A stretch of 64,000 nt of DNA from Saccharothrix sp. ALI-22-I (GTDB lineage Bacteria; Actinomycetota; Actinomycetes; Mycobacteriales; Pseudonocardiaceae). Under the pieces are notes generated by a model, which saw nothing but the letters and a program-made list of their open reading frames with translations, did no database searches and had not been told where the DNA came from. The stretch is from the NCBI RefSeq assembly GCF_001984175.1, contig NZ_MTQP01000056.1, forward strand, positions 149,525 to 213,524, written 5' to 3'. The translations under genes and the position numbers were made by a program. This document shows positions 43,392-52,265 of the stretch, in pieces (position 1 is the first letter of the stretch; every line of letters starts with the position of its first letter).

Positions 43392-43485
43392 CCGCACACC
43401 TCCCCGTCCGCGGCCCGTCCAGGCGACACCGCCCAGTCTGTGGCCGGGCGCGAACGGAGCAAAGGGACGTCATCCATTCGTGTGG

Positions 43486-43496
43486 TGCAACTTGCA
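43486..43496. promoter_or_regulatory. Small palindrome TGCAACTTGCA
   Basis: Perfect 5-bp arms TGCAA and TTGCA around one base, in the divergent region between the XRE gene and the CxxC gene. It is a candidate operator for the XRE regulator; the assignment rests on position only. Confidence 0.45.
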
Positions 43497-43512
43497 GACG
43501 GCCGGACGCGGT

Positions 43513-43548
43513 CCCAGAGTGCGTGGAGCACACACCACGCACTCTGGG
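43513..43548. promoter_or_regulatory. 14-bp inverted repeat before the CxxC gene
   Basis: Perfect arms CCCAGAGTGCGTGG (43513-43526) and CCACGCACTCTGGG (43535-43548) with an 8-nt loop. It lies immediately before the AAGGAG ribosome site of the plus-strand gene. It may be an operator, or an mRNA hairpin controlling translation. Confidence 0.65.
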
Positions 43549-43563
43549 GAAGGAGCGCCGAAG

Positions 43564-43887
43564 GTGTCCGTGACCGTCTTCAGCCAGCTCGACAGGTCCC
43601 TGCACGAACACCTGGCCACGCTGGTCCGCCTGGCGTCGACCGGGGACGACGAGACGGCGGTCGATCTGGCCCGCTGCGAGCTGCCCCGGGTGGTCGCCGT
43701 GGTCAAGGCACTGCTGGACGAGCACACCCCCGACGAACACGGCCGCTGCCCGACCTGCCGCACCCGCTGGTGGAGCCGCCGGCTGCCCGCGCCGTGCCGG
43801 GCGTACCTGGGCGCGCAGCTGTGCCTCACCGTGGCCGGCGACGACCCGTACGACGAGCACCGCAGGCACCTGCGCAGCGTCGGCTAG
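43564..43887 (+). CDS. Hypothetical protein with CxxC motif
   Basis: A 107-residue protein starting GTG 43564 after AAGGAG. The first 60 residues look helical (LDRSLHEHLATLVRLASTGDDETAVDLARCELPRVVAVVKALLDEH). Then GRCPTCRTRWWSRRLPAPC follows, with a CxxC pair and a further Cys that could bind zinc. Divergent genes of this kind commonly accompany XRE/DUF397 pairs in Pseudonocardiales. No function is established. Confidence 0.72.
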   Translation: MSVTVFSQLDRSLHEHLATLVRLASTGDDETAVDLARCELPRVVAVVKALLDEHTPDEHGRCPTCRTRWWSRRLPAPCRAYLGAQLCLTVAGDDPYDEHRRHLRSVG

Positions 43888-43994
43888 CCAGGACCCGAGC
43901 CCGAGGCGAGCCGACCCCGCACCCCCGACCGGCGTCGGTTCCAGGCCAAGGCTCGGCAGGGGGTGGTCGGCGGTCATCCGAGCCGACCACCCCG

Positions 43995-44057
43995 TGTTTA
44001 ATGGCCGCTGCTCCGCAGACGGCGGCTCGGTCGCCTGGGAAGTCGGCCGCTCGCGCC
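43995..44057. repeat. Dispersed repeat, copy 3
   Basis: Begins with ATGGCCGCTGCTCCGCAGAC and continues to GGCTCGGTCGCCTGGGAAGTCG. The first half is identical over 26 bases to the minus-strand copy at 24181-24224; the second half matches the copy at 13480-13540. It lies between the 3' ends of the CxxC gene and the SulP gene. Internal pairing (GCCG with CGGC around CTG/CAG) would allow a hairpin. Confidence 0.75.
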
Positions 44058-44059
44058 TC

Positions 44060-46267
44060 TCACACCCGCACCGGCTCCAGGCCATCGCGTTCCGGGTCGA
44101 CCAGGTAGACACGGGCCGCCGAGATGTCGAAGTACATGCCGAGCAGCCGCAGGGACCGCGTGGCCACGGCTTCGCGCACACTCGGGTACGTCATCAGGTT
44201 GTCCAGTTGCTGGGCGACGTTGGCCACCGCCAGCCGTTCCACCACGGGCAGGTCCGATTCGCCCGCGTGGAACCGGATGAGGCTCGGCTCGACCGCCTTG
44301 AGCCACGCGTGCAGCCGGGAGCCCGGCCGGGTGGAGCCGTGCACCACGGCCTTCATCGCGCCGCAGTCGGAGTGGCCGCACACCGCGATCGTCTCGACGG
44401 CCAGCACCTCCACCGCGTACTCGATCGCCGCGCCGACGGAGTCGTCGTTGTCCAGCGGCACGAGGTTGCCGATGTTGCGCACGCAGAACAGGTCGCCCGG
44501 TCCGCTGGTGGTGATGAGGTTGGGCACCACGCGGGAGTCGGCACACGTGATGAACAGCTGCCGCGGGCGTTGGCCTCGCGCGGCCAGCTCCGCCAGGAAG
44601 GGGCGGACCAACGGCGCGGTGGTCCGCTCGAACTCGTGCATGCCGCGGATCATCGGGTCGACGTCGCCGCGCGGCCGGGGCACGGTGACGGACCGGTGGC
44701 GGCGCTGCCAGTGCGACCACGGCGCGAACCACCGGGGCAGCGGTGACAGCGGGGTCTTGCGCAGGGCCGGGATGCCCCTGGTCGCCTTGCTGAACCAGGT
44801 GTCGTGCACCTCGTCCACCTCGACGTGGCCGCCCAACCGCTCGTAGCCGACGCGCCAGTCGTCGATCGCCTCGTACGCGCCGTGGTCGAGGAAGTCGATG
44901 TGCAGCTCCAGCACCACGCGCTGCCCCAACGGGATGGCGCGCAGGCCGCGCACCAGCCGTCCGGCGCCGAGGAACACCAGCGAGCCGCGGATCACCACAC
45001 GCCAGCCGTCGGGCTCCTCCTCGATGCGCACCGAGCTGCGGGTCAGTCGGTGCAGCGACCGCAGCGCCGCCGCCGCGACGCCCAGCAGCACGCCCTCCAC
45101 CAACCCGAGGGTCACGACGCCGACCACGGTGACCGCGTACGCGGAGAACTCGCCGTGCCGCCACAGCGCGCGCATCCGGGGCACGCTCACCAGCCGCACG
45201 CCGATCACCAGCAGCACACCGGCCAACACGGCCAGCGGGATCAGCTCCAGCACCGACCCGAGGGCGAGCACGAACACCGCGATCCACAGGCCGTGCAGCA
45301 CGGTGGACGCGCGGGTGCGGGCGCCCGCCGCGACGTTGGCCGAGCTGCGCGCGATCACCCCGGTCACCGGCAGGCCGCCGAGCGCGCCGGCCACGGCGTT
45401 GGCCGCGCCCTGGGCGATCAGCTCCCGGTCGAGGTCCGCGCGCGGCCCGTCGTGCAGCTTGTCCACCGCGACGGCGGACAGCAGCGATTCCACGCTCGCC
45501 ACCACGGCCACGGTCAGCACCGCGAACACGATGCCGCCGAAGCTGCCGGACGGCATCTGCGGCAGCACGACCTGGCCCAGCGGGTCGTCGGGCAGGTCCA
45601 CCCTGGCCACGTCGAGCCCGCTGGTGGCCACCGTCGCGATCAGCACCGCCACCAGCGGCGCGGGCACGACCGCGGCGCGCGGCACCCGCGGCCATCCCAC
45701 CAGCACCGCCACCGTGAGCGCGCCGACCAGCAGCGCGGACCACCGCACGTCGGTGGTGAACAGCTTGGCGAGGTTGTCGAACACGGAGGTGGCCGCCGTG
45801 CCGCCGAGGACGACGGCGAGCTGGCCGACGGCGATGCTCAGGCCGATGCCGGCCAGCATCCCGTGCACCACGGCGGGCGACAAGGACAGGGCGACCCGGC
45901 CGAGCCGGCTCAGGCCGAACACGATCTGCACCGCGCCGGCGGCGAGGGTGATGGCCGCGGTGGCGGCCCAGCCGTATTCGGCGATCATCGCCGCGGTGAT
46001 CATCACCATGCCCGCCGCCGGTCCGCTGACCTGCAACGGAGCGCCGCCCAGCGCGCCCGCCACGACGCCGCCGACGACGGCGGCGATCAGCCCGGCGATC
46101 AGCGGCGCGCCGGTCGCGGCGGCGATACCGAGCGACAGCGGCACCGCGATCAGGAACACCACGACCGAGGCGGGCAGGTCGTGCCGGAGCACGGCGGCGA
46201 GACCGCCCGGTGGGCCCGCCGTGGTGTGCTCGCCGGCGTGGGACTTGTTGGGGCGCGGTCGGTTCAT
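44060..46267 (-). CDS. SulP transporter fused to a beta-carbonic anhydrase
   Basis: A 735-residue two-domain membrane protein. Residues about 25-400 form a SulP/SLC26 anion transporter with 10-14 membrane segments (PLSLGIAAATGAPLIAGLIA and GGLPVTGVIARSSANVAAGARTR, the substrate-site segment). A short degenerate STAS domain follows (about 435-510). Residues about 545-735 are a beta-carbonic anhydrase with zinc ligands in TCADSRVVPN and CGHSDCGAM. Transport and hydration of CO2/bicarbonate are thus joined, giving bicarbonate uptake coupled to interconversion. Confidence 0.92.
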   Translation of the reverse strand: MNRPRPNKSHAGEHTTAGPPGGLAAVLRHDLPASVVVFLIAVPLSLGIAAATGAPLIAGLIAAVVGGVVAGALGGAPLQVSGPAAGMVMITAAMIAEYGWAATAAITLAAGAVQIVFGLSRLGRVALSLSPAVVHGMLAGIGLSIAVGQLAVVLGGTAATSVFDNLAKLFTTDVRWSALLVGALTVAVLVGWPRVPRAAVVPAPLVAVLIATVATSGLDVARVDLPDDPLGQVVLPQMPSGSFGGIVFAVLTVAVVASVESLLSAVAVDKLHDGPRADLDRELIAQGAANAVAGALGGLPVTGVIARSSANVAAGARTRASTVLHGLWIAVFVLALGSVLELIPLAVLAGVLLVIGVRLVSVPRMRALWRHGEFSAYAVTVVGVVTLGLVEGVLLGVAAAALRSLHRLTRSSVRIEEEPDGWRVVIRGSLVFLGAGRLVRGLRAIPLGQRVVLELHIDFLDHGAYEAIDDWRVGYERLGGHVEVDEVHDTWFSKATRGIPALRKTPLSPLPRWFAPWSHWQRRHRSVTVPRPRGDVDPMIRGMHEFERTTAPLVRPFLAELAARGQRPRQLFITCADSRVVPNLITTSGPGDLFCVRNIGNLVPLDNDDSVGAAIEYAVEVLAVETIAVCGHSDCGAMKAVVHGSTRPGSRLHAWLKAVEPSLIRFHAGESDLPVVERLAVANVAQQLDNLMTYPSVREAVATRSLRLLGMYFDISAARVYLVDPERDGLEPVRV

Positions 46268-46470
46268 TCCGGGGTCCTTTCGAGTGGAAAGGGGTCATCG
46301 CCCCACGCGGGCGCGGGGTGTCGTCGTTCGGGGGAGGGGTGCCTACAGCCGCGCCGAGGGCGGCGGTGTCCACACCATGATGACGAGGAGGTGGCCGATC
46401 TGACAGCGGTTCCACCCGGTCGTGTTGATCACCAACGGGGTCGTCACCCCTGGTAACGGCCTTGCGGGCG

Positions 46471-47088
46471 TCAGCGGCCCGTCGCCGCGTAGGCGCGGCT
46501 GACCGCCAACGTGCCGCAGCCCAGTCCGATGAGGACGGCCGCGAGGTGGCCCACGGCGGCGAACTCGGGCACCGCGCCGAACCACTCGGCGTTCACCAAC
46601 GGGTAGGCCACGAGCAGCGCCAACCACGGCACGCGCAGCACCACCGGCCCCAACGCGGTGATCGCGCCGGCCGCGGTGAACGCGGCGTAGCCGACACCGA
46701 CGTCGACCACGTCGGCGAGATCGGTCGGGTAAACACCCGAAGAGATGACGGCGGCCGTCACGAGCGTGGCGCCGACGTGGCCCGCGAGAACCACCGCCAC
46801 CGCCCGCCACGACCCGACCTCGCGTTCCAGCACGCCGAGGCAGACCGCCGCCGCGACCAGGGCGAGACCGGTGGCCACCAGGCCGTCGCCGGCGGGGTCG
46901 AGCACGAACGCGCTGCCCAGCAACGCGTTGACCGGGTGGTCGGCGAGGTTGTCGGCGTTCGTGCTCAGCGACTCGCGGACCTGCGCCGACATCCCGTCGG
47001 CGAACACGAACCGCATCAACAGCGCGAGCCCCGCCACGGCCGACAGGTAGCCGGCCGTGACGGGGTAGCGGCGGAAACGATCACGCAC
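46471..47088 (-). CDS. Rhomboid-like integral membrane protein
   Basis: A 205-residue protein with about six membrane segments, similar in layout to the rhomboid-like family of actinobacteria (no Ser-His catalytic pair). An AGHVGATLVTAAV segment replaces the usual GxSG box, so peptidase activity is doubtful. It precedes the SulP gene and follows gnd on the same strand; ATG 47088 is 25 bp after the gnd stop. Confidence 0.68.
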   Translation of the reverse strand: MRDRFRRYPVTAGYLSAVAGLALLMRFVFADGMSAQVRESLSTNADNLADHPVNALLGSAFVLDPAGDGLVATGLALVAAAVCLGVLEREVGSWRAVAVVLAGHVGATLVTAAVISSGVYPTDLADVVDVGVGYAAFTAAGAITALGPVVLRVPWLALLVAYPLVNAEWFGAVPEFAAVGHLAAVLIGLGCGTLAVSRAYAATGR

Positions 47089-47112
47089 CCGGCCATGATC
47101 GGGGCAGTGGGG

Positions 47113-48552
47113 TCAGGCGTCCACCTGAGACCTGTCACCCGACCAGAGGGTGTGGAAGCTGCCCTCGCGGTCGGTGCGGCGGTAGGTGTGCGCGCCGAAG
47201 AAGTCGCGCAGCCCCTGGATGAGGGACGCGGGCAGGCGCTCGGACCGCAGCCCGTCGTAGTACGCCAGCGCGGACACGAAACCGGGCGCGGGCACGCCCG
47301 CGGACACCGCCTTCACCACGACCCGCCGCCACGCCGCCTCCGCCGACCGCACGGCGTCCCGGAAGTAGTCGTCCACCAGCAGCGACGCCAGCTCCGGCTC
47401 CTTGTCGTAGGCCTCGCGGATGCGGTCCAGGAACCGGGCCCGGATGATGCAGCCGCCGCGCCAGATGGTGGCCATCGCGCCCAGCTCCAGGTCCCAGCCG
47501 TACTCGGCGCCGGCCGCCCGCATCTGGTCGAAGCCCTGCGCGTACGCCACGACCTTGGACGCGTACAGCGCCTGCCGCACGTCCTCGACCAGCGACGAGT
47601 CCATCGCGTGCGGCACGTCGGCGGGCCCGAACGCCTCCCGCACCGCCGAACGCTGACCGGCCCGCCCGGACAGGGACCGCGCGAACACCGCCTCCGCGAT
47701 ACCGGTCACCGGCACGCCCAGCTCCAGCGCCTCCTGCACGGTCCAGCGGCCGGTGCCCTTCTGCTCGGCCTCGTCCGCGATCACGTCCACCAGCGCGGCG
47801 CCGCTCTCGGGGTCCACGTGGCCGAGCACCTCGGCGGTGATCTCCACCAGGTAGGACTCCAGGTCGCCGCTGTTCCAGCCGCGGAAAACCTCGGCGATCT
47901 CGGCGGGCGACATGCCGCCCACCCGGTGCAGCAGGTCGTAGGCCTCGGCGATGAGCTGCATGTCGGCGTACTCGATGCCGTTGTGCACCATCTTCACGAA
48001 GTGCCCGGCGCCGTCCGGCCCGACGTGCACGCAGCACGGCACACCGTCGACCTTGGCCGCGATGTCCTCCAGCACCGGCCCGAGGTGCACGTAGGACTCC
48101 TTCGGCCCGCCCGGCATGATCGACGGGCCGTTGAGCGCGCCTTCCTCGCCGCCGGAGATGCCCGCGCCGACGAACAGCAGGCCGGCTTCCTTCAACGCGG
48201 CCTCGCGGCGGCGGGTGTCGGCGTAGTGCGCGTTGCCGCCGTCGATCACCATGTCACCGGGCTCCAGCAGGGGCACCAGCTCGTCGATGACGGCGTCGGT
48301 CGGCCCGCCCGCCTTGACCATGATGATGATCTGGCGCGGGGTCTGGAGGCTCGCGACGAGCTCTTCCAGCGTCTCGGCGGGCACGAAGTCGCCTTCGTGG
48401 CCGTGTTCGGAGATCAGCGCTTTGGTGCGGGCGTGGCTGCGGTTGTGCACGGCGACGCGGTAGCCGTGCCGGGCGAGGTTTCGCGCCAGGTTGCTGCCCA
48501 TGACGGCGAGCCCGGTGACGGCGATCCGCGCGGGTGCCTCGGAGGTGGTCAT
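47113..48552 (-). CDS. gnd: 6-phosphogluconate dehydrogenase, decarboxylating
   Basis: A 479-residue NADP-dependent enzyme of the oxidative pentose phosphate pathway: 6-phosphogluconate to ribulose 5-phosphate plus CO2. The NADP loop is AVTGLAVMGSNLARNLARHG; GISGGEEGALNGPSIMPGG and KMVHNGIEYADMQL carry the substrate and catalytic residues (Lys and Glu). The length is that of the long dimeric form (about 470-480), not the short decarboxylating type of many actinobacteria. ATG 48552 is used; GTG 48558 is two codons upstream. It diverges from a LacI-type gene. Confidence 0.94.
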   Translation of the reverse strand: MTTSEAPARIAVTGLAVMGSNLARNLARHGYRVAVHNRSHARTKALISEHGHEGDFVPAETLEELVASLQTPRQIIIMVKAGGPTDAVIDELVPLLEPGDMVIDGGNAHYADTRRREAALKEAGLLFVGAGISGGEEGALNGPSIMPGGPKESYVHLGPVLEDIAAKVDGVPCCVHVGPDGAGHFVKMVHNGIEYADMQLIAEAYDLLHRVGGMSPAEIAEVFRGWNSGDLESYLVEITAEVLGHVDPESGAALVDVIADEAEQKGTGRWTVQEALELGVPVTGIAEAVFARSLSGRAGQRSAVREAFGPADVPHAMDSSLVEDVRQALYASKVVAYAQGFDQMRAAGAEYGWDLELGAMATIWRGGCIIRARFLDRIREAYDKEPELASLLVDDYFRDAVRSAEAAWRRVVVKAVSAGVPAPGFVSALAYYDGLRSERLPASLIQGLRDFFGAHTYRRTDREGSFHTLWSGDRSQVDA

Positions 48553-48632
48553 CTGCACAGCCTGCCTAAATCCGCGCCCGCGCGCACCTGTGCGGACCCC
48601 TAGAACGCGCGGACCGTCAAGTAGGCGGCGTG

Positions 48633-48665
48633 CCCTGTAACGTTGTGTAACACGCTGGAACAGGG
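48633..48665. promoter_or_regulatory. Candidate operator region of the second LacI gene
   Basis: CCCTGT (48633-48638) and ACAGGG (48660-48665) form an outer inverted repeat. Inside are two TGTAAC steps (CTGTAACGTTGTGTAACAC), then TGGAACAG at 48656-48663. TGGAACAG recurs three times in the opposite orientation after this gene (49687-49710). It is a candidate site for autoregulation. Confidence 0.45.
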
Positions 48666-48671
48666 GGCGCG

Positions 48672-49679
48672 ATGGCCAAGGTGACGGTGCGGGACCTGGC
48701 GCGGGCGACCGGTCTGTCCATCGCCACCGTCTCGCGGGTGCTCAACGGCCAGGCCAACGTCTCCGAGCCCACCCGGGAGCTGGTGCTCAAGGCCGTTGCC
48801 GGGTTGGGCGCGGAGGCGCCGAGACCGCGTGGCGCGAAGCCGATCGGCCCGATCTACGTGCGCTGCCCGTACCTGCTCACCGACTACTTCGGGCTGATCG
48901 TGTCCAGCGTGGCCGAGACGTTGACCCTGCACCACCGGCAGGTCGTGCTGAGCGCGGGCACGTCGGCGCGGCACGCGTCCGTGCTGCCGGGCCTGGCCGG
49001 CCGGTCGGACGTGGGCGGCGCGATCCTGATCCTGCCCCCGGAGCCGACCGAGGAGCTGGTCCGGCTGCGGGACCGCCGGTTCCCGTTCGTGGTGGTCGAT
49101 CCGCGCACCGAACTGCCGCGTGACGTGGCCTCGGTGTCCGCGGCGCACTCGGCGGGCGCGCGCCGGCTGATGGCGCACCTGGTGGAGCTGGGGCACCGGC
49201 GGATCGGGATCCTCGGCGGGCCGAGCGACTGGCTGGCCAGTGACGGCAGGCTCGCCGGGTACGCGGCGGCGTTGTCGGATGTCGGCGTGCTGCCGTCGGC
49301 GGAGCTGCTGCGGCACGTGGACGAGCCGACCGAGGAGAACGGCTACCTCGTCGCCCGCGACCTGCTCGGCCTGGCGGGCCGGCCCACCGCGCTGGTCGCG
49401 TTCAACGACAGGATGGCCGTCGGCGCGTTGCGGGCGGCCCGGGAACGCGGGCTGGACGTGCCGCGCGACCTGTCCGTCGCGGGTTTCGACGACCTCGACC
49501 TCAGCCGTGCCACGAGGCCGGAACTGACCACCGTGCGGCAGCCGTTGCAGGAGATGGGCCGGATGGCCGTGACGCTGCTGATGCGGCTGCTGGACCGGCA
49601 CGAGCTGGAGGCGCTGCACGTGGAGCTGGCCACGGAACTGGTGGTCAGGGCATCCACCGGCCCCGTGCCGCAGCTCTGA
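48672..49679 (+). CDS. LacI family transcriptional regulator
   Basis: A 335-residue LacI protein. The N-terminal HTH is VTVRDLARATGLSIATVSRVLN; the hinge region is shorter than usual and lacks the typical YxPN sequence, replaced by GLGAEAPRPRGAK. The sensor domain ends in VAGFDDLDLSRATRPELTTVRQP. ATG 48672 sits after CAGGGGG. It lies divergent from gnd and upstream of an aromatic amino acid decarboxylase gene; it may regulate itself and that gene. The effector is unknown. Confidence 0.9.
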   Translation: MAKVTVRDLARATGLSIATVSRVLNGQANVSEPTRELVLKAVAGLGAEAPRPRGAKPIGPIYVRCPYLLTDYFGLIVSSVAETLTLHHRQVVLSAGTSARHASVLPGLAGRSDVGGAILILPPEPTEELVRLRDRRFPFVVVDPRTELPRDVASVSAAHSAGARRLMAHLVELGHRRIGILGGPSDWLASDGRLAGYAAALSDVGVLPSAELLRHVDEPTEENGYLVARDLLGLAGRPTALVAFNDRMAVGALRAARERGLDVPRDLSVAGFDDLDLSRATRPELTTVRQPLQEMGRMAVTLLMRLLDRHELEALHVELATELVVRASTGPVPQL

Positions 49680-49686
49680 CGCACGC

Positions 49687-49710
49687 CTGTTCCACTGTTC
49701 CACTGTTCCA
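49687..49710. repeat. Three tandem copies of CTGTTCCA
   Basis: Three perfect 8-bp units lie 63-86 bp before the decarboxylase start, followed directly by TTTGTTACAG. Both motifs also occur, reverse-complemented, in front of the LacI gene. Confidence 0.8.
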
Positions 49711-49772
49711 TTTGTTACAGACCTCCCGACGCTGAACCACCCGCCTCTGGCGGCGCGTCTAATCTGCGTCCC

Positions 49773-51158
49773 ATGCAGCCTGACGAGTTCCGCCGGATCG
49801 GCCACGAGGTGATCGACTGGATCGCCGACTACCGCTCGCGCGTCACGGACTTCCCGGTGAAGTCGCAGGTCGAACCCGGCTGGGTGCGCGACCGGCTGGC
49901 CGGGCTGCCCGAGCAGGGCGAAGGCTTCGACGGTCTGCTCACGGACCTGGACCGGATCGTGCTGCCCGGCACCACGCACTGGCAGCACCCCGGCTTCTAC
50001 GCGTATTTCCCGTCGAACGCGTCCCTGCCCTCGGTCCTGGGCGACCTGCTCTCGTCGGGCCTGGGCGTGCAGGGCATGTTGTGGTCCACCTCCCCCGCCG
50101 CCACCGAGGTCGAGCAGCACCTGCTGGACGAACTCGTCGGCGCGATGGGCCTGCCGGAGCGGTTCCTCGGCGGCGGCGTCATCCAGGACACCGCGTCGTC
50201 GGCTGCCCTGATCGCGATCCTCGCCGCCCTGCACCGCAAGTCCGGCGACAAGTGGCGGCAGTCCGGTGTGGATGGTTCGGAGACGGTGTACGTGTCATCG
50301 CAGACCCACTCGTCGATCGAGCGCGCCGCCCGCATGGCCGGGCTGGGCGAGCAGGCGGTGCGGTCGATCGCCGTGGACGCCGCGCACGCCATGCGAGTGG
50401 ACGACCTGGCCTCGCAGATCCGGTCCGATGTGGACGCGGGCCACAAGCCGGTCCTGGTGTGCGCCACGATCGGCACCACCGGCACCGGCGCGGTGGACCC
50501 GGTGCGCGAGATCGCCGCGTTGTGCGAGGAGCACGGGATCTGGCTGCACGTGGACGCCGCGTGGGCGGGCCCGGCGGCCCTCTGCCCGGAGTTCCGCGAC
50601 CTGTTCGACGGCGTGCACCACGCCGACTCGTTCACCGCGAACGCGCACAAGTGGATGCTGACCGCGTTCGACCTGTCCCTGTTCTGGACCGCCCACCCGG
50701 ACGTGCTGGTGAACGCCCTCACGATCCTCCCGGAATACCTCCGCAACACCGCGACGGATTCGGGCGCGGTCGTCGACTACCGCGACTGGCAAATCCCCCT
50801 GGGCCGCCGGTTCCGCGCGTTGAAGCTGTGGTCGGTGCTGCGCTGGTACGGCCTGGAGGGTGTGCGGGCGCACCTGCGCGGCCACGTGGCGTTGGCGGCG
50901 CTGCTGGAGTCGTGGGTCGCGGCGGACGAGAACTGGGAACTCGTCGCCCCGCGTTCCCTTTCGCTGCTCACCATCGCGCACAAGAACGGCGACGAGACCA
51001 CGAAAACCGCAATGGACCGCGTGAACGCCGGCGGTGACGCGTTCATCACCCACACCACCGTCAACGGCCGGTTCACCATCCGCGTGGCGATCGGCGCGGA
51101 ATCGACGAAGGAACACCACGTCCGGGCATTGTGGGACGCGCTGCGGGCTGCCGGGTGA
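49773..51158 (+). CDS. Aromatic-L-amino-acid decarboxylase-like PLP enzyme
   Basis: A 461-residue group II decarboxylase. Features: GTTHWQHPGFYAYFP near residue 70, GVIQDTASSAALIAILAAL around 135, the HVDAAWAGPA Asp motif, and the PLP lysine in NAHKWMLTAFDLSLFW. The family uses aromatic L-amino acids (tyrosine, tryptophan, phenylalanine or DOPA); substrate cannot be assigned from these motifs. It lies downstream of a LacI gene and stands alone otherwise; it might supply an aromatic amine to a secondary pathway. Confidence 0.9.
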   Translation: MQPDEFRRIGHEVIDWIADYRSRVTDFPVKSQVEPGWVRDRLAGLPEQGEGFDGLLTDLDRIVLPGTTHWQHPGFYAYFPSNASLPSVLGDLLSSGLGVQGMLWSTSPAATEVEQHLLDELVGAMGLPERFLGGGVIQDTASSAALIAILAALHRKSGDKWRQSGVDGSETVYVSSQTHSSIERAARMAGLGEQAVRSIAVDAAHAMRVDDLASQIRSDVDAGHKPVLVCATIGTTGTGAVDPVREIAALCEEHGIWLHVDAAWAGPAALCPEFRDLFDGVHHADSFTANAHKWMLTAFDLSLFWTAHPDVLVNALTILPEYLRNTATDSGAVVDYRDWQIPLGRRFRALKLWSVLRWYGLEGVRAHLRGHVALAALLESWVAADENWELVAPRSLSLLTIAHKNGDETTKTAMDRVNAGGDAFITHTTVNGRFTIRVAIGAESTKEHHVRALWDALRAAG

Positions 51159-51330
51159 TCCGTGCGTCCGGTTGGTCGCGGCCTCGTTGTTTCAACCGAC
51201 GTTTCGACCTTGGAATAACGGCGTTTCTATAGGTGGTCGGGTCATGATCACCCGATCGGGGCACCTTTGGTCCGATATAAGGCCAGGTCAGAGCTCTAGT
51301 CTAGCTCAGGCCGATCGGCGGTGCGCGAGT

Positions 51331-52257
51331 TCACGGCAGCACTCGGAGAAGGCCTTCCTGGACCACGGTGGCCACCAGCTCGCCGCCGTGGCTGTAGAAG
51401 TGGCCGGTGGCCAGGCCGCGGGCGCCGGAGGCTGACGGGGAGGCGCAGTCGTAGAGGAACCACTCGTCGGCGCGAAAACGGCGGTGGAACCACATGGCGT
51501 GGTCGAGGCTGGCGCCGAGGACCTTGTCGGTGCCCCAGTACACGCCGTGGCGGACCAGGATCGAGTCGAGCAGGGTCAGGTCGGAGGCGTAGGCCAGTAC
51601 GCAGACGTGCAGGAGGTCGTCGTCGGGGAGTTTGCCGTCGGCGCGCATCCACACCTGGCTGCGTGCCTCGCCCGGTCCGTCGTCGCGGGCGCGCCACGGC
51701 GGCTCGGTGACGTAGCGGATGTCAATCGGCCTCGGCAGGCCGGCCATGCCGACCTTCTCCAGGTACCCGGACGCCGACTCGGCGTACGTGGGCAGCGTGG
51801 TCGGCGACGGCACGGCGGGCATCGGCTCCTGGTGGTCCAGGCCGGGCTCGTCCAGTTGGAACGACGCCGACAGGGCGAAGATCGCCTTGCCGTGCTGGAC
51901 CGCGACCACGCGCCGGGTGGTGAACGACCGGCCGTCGCGGATGCGGTCCACCTCGTACACGATCGGCACGGTCGGGTCGCCGCCGCGGATGAAGTACGAG
52001 TGCAGCGAGTGCACCCGGCGTTCCGGCGGGACGGTGCGGCCGGCCGCGACCAGGGCCTGGCCTGCGACCTGGCCGCCGAACACCCGCACCGGCGACTGGG
52101 CGGGTGACACCCCGCGGAAGATGTTCTCCTCGATGCGTTCGAGGTCGAGCAGTGCTACGAGACGATCGAGAACGGGCTGCCCGTGCGGCACACCGTCGAT
52201 GTCCAGGGGAACATCCGAGAACTCGGCGGTTGCCGCGGCGCGGGCAGCCTCGGTCAC
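51331..52257 (-). CDS. tesB: Acyl-CoA thioesterase II
   Basis: A 308-residue double-hotdog thioesterase hydrolysing acyl-CoA to free acid and CoA. VFGGQVAGQALVAAGRTV near residue 60, YFIRGGDPTVPIVYEV, LDHAMWFHRRFRADEW and ASPSASGARGLATGHFYS near the C-terminus match TesB, where the Asp/Thr/Gln triad resides. It starts 8 bp after the stop of pyk and is likely co-transcribed with it. Confidence 0.92.
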   Translation of the reverse strand: MTEAARAAATAEFSDVPLDIDGVPHGQPVLDRLVALLDLERIEENIFRGVSPAQSPVRVFGGQVAGQALVAAGRTVPPERRVHSLHSYFIRGGDPTVPIVYEVDRIRDGRSFTTRRVVAVQHGKAIFALSASFQLDEPGLDHQEPMPAVPSPTTLPTYAESASGYLEKVGMAGLPRPIDIRYVTEPPWRARDDGPGEARSQVWMRADGKLPDDDLLHVCVLAYASDLTLLDSILVRHGVYWGTDKVLGASLDHAMWFHRRFRADEWFLYDCASPSASGARGLATGHFYSHGGELVATVVQEGLLRVLP

Positions 52258-52265
52258 GTCATCTC

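Noticed and set aside
43998..46415. Long antisense frames opposite the SulP gene and opposite many other genes
   Set aside because: They are shadow frames produced by high GC content; products are Arg/Gly/His-rich without domains, while the opposite strand encodes clear families.
46343..46440. Short minus-strand ORF ending MVWTPPPSARL upstream of the SulP gene as a leader peptide
   Set aside because: No good ribosome site, no coupling to the SulP start and no regulatory codons such as a Cys run.
51159..51330. Possible RNA gene between the decarboxylase and tesB genes
   Set aside because: No cloverleaf, no stable long stem and no known RNA motif could be identified.
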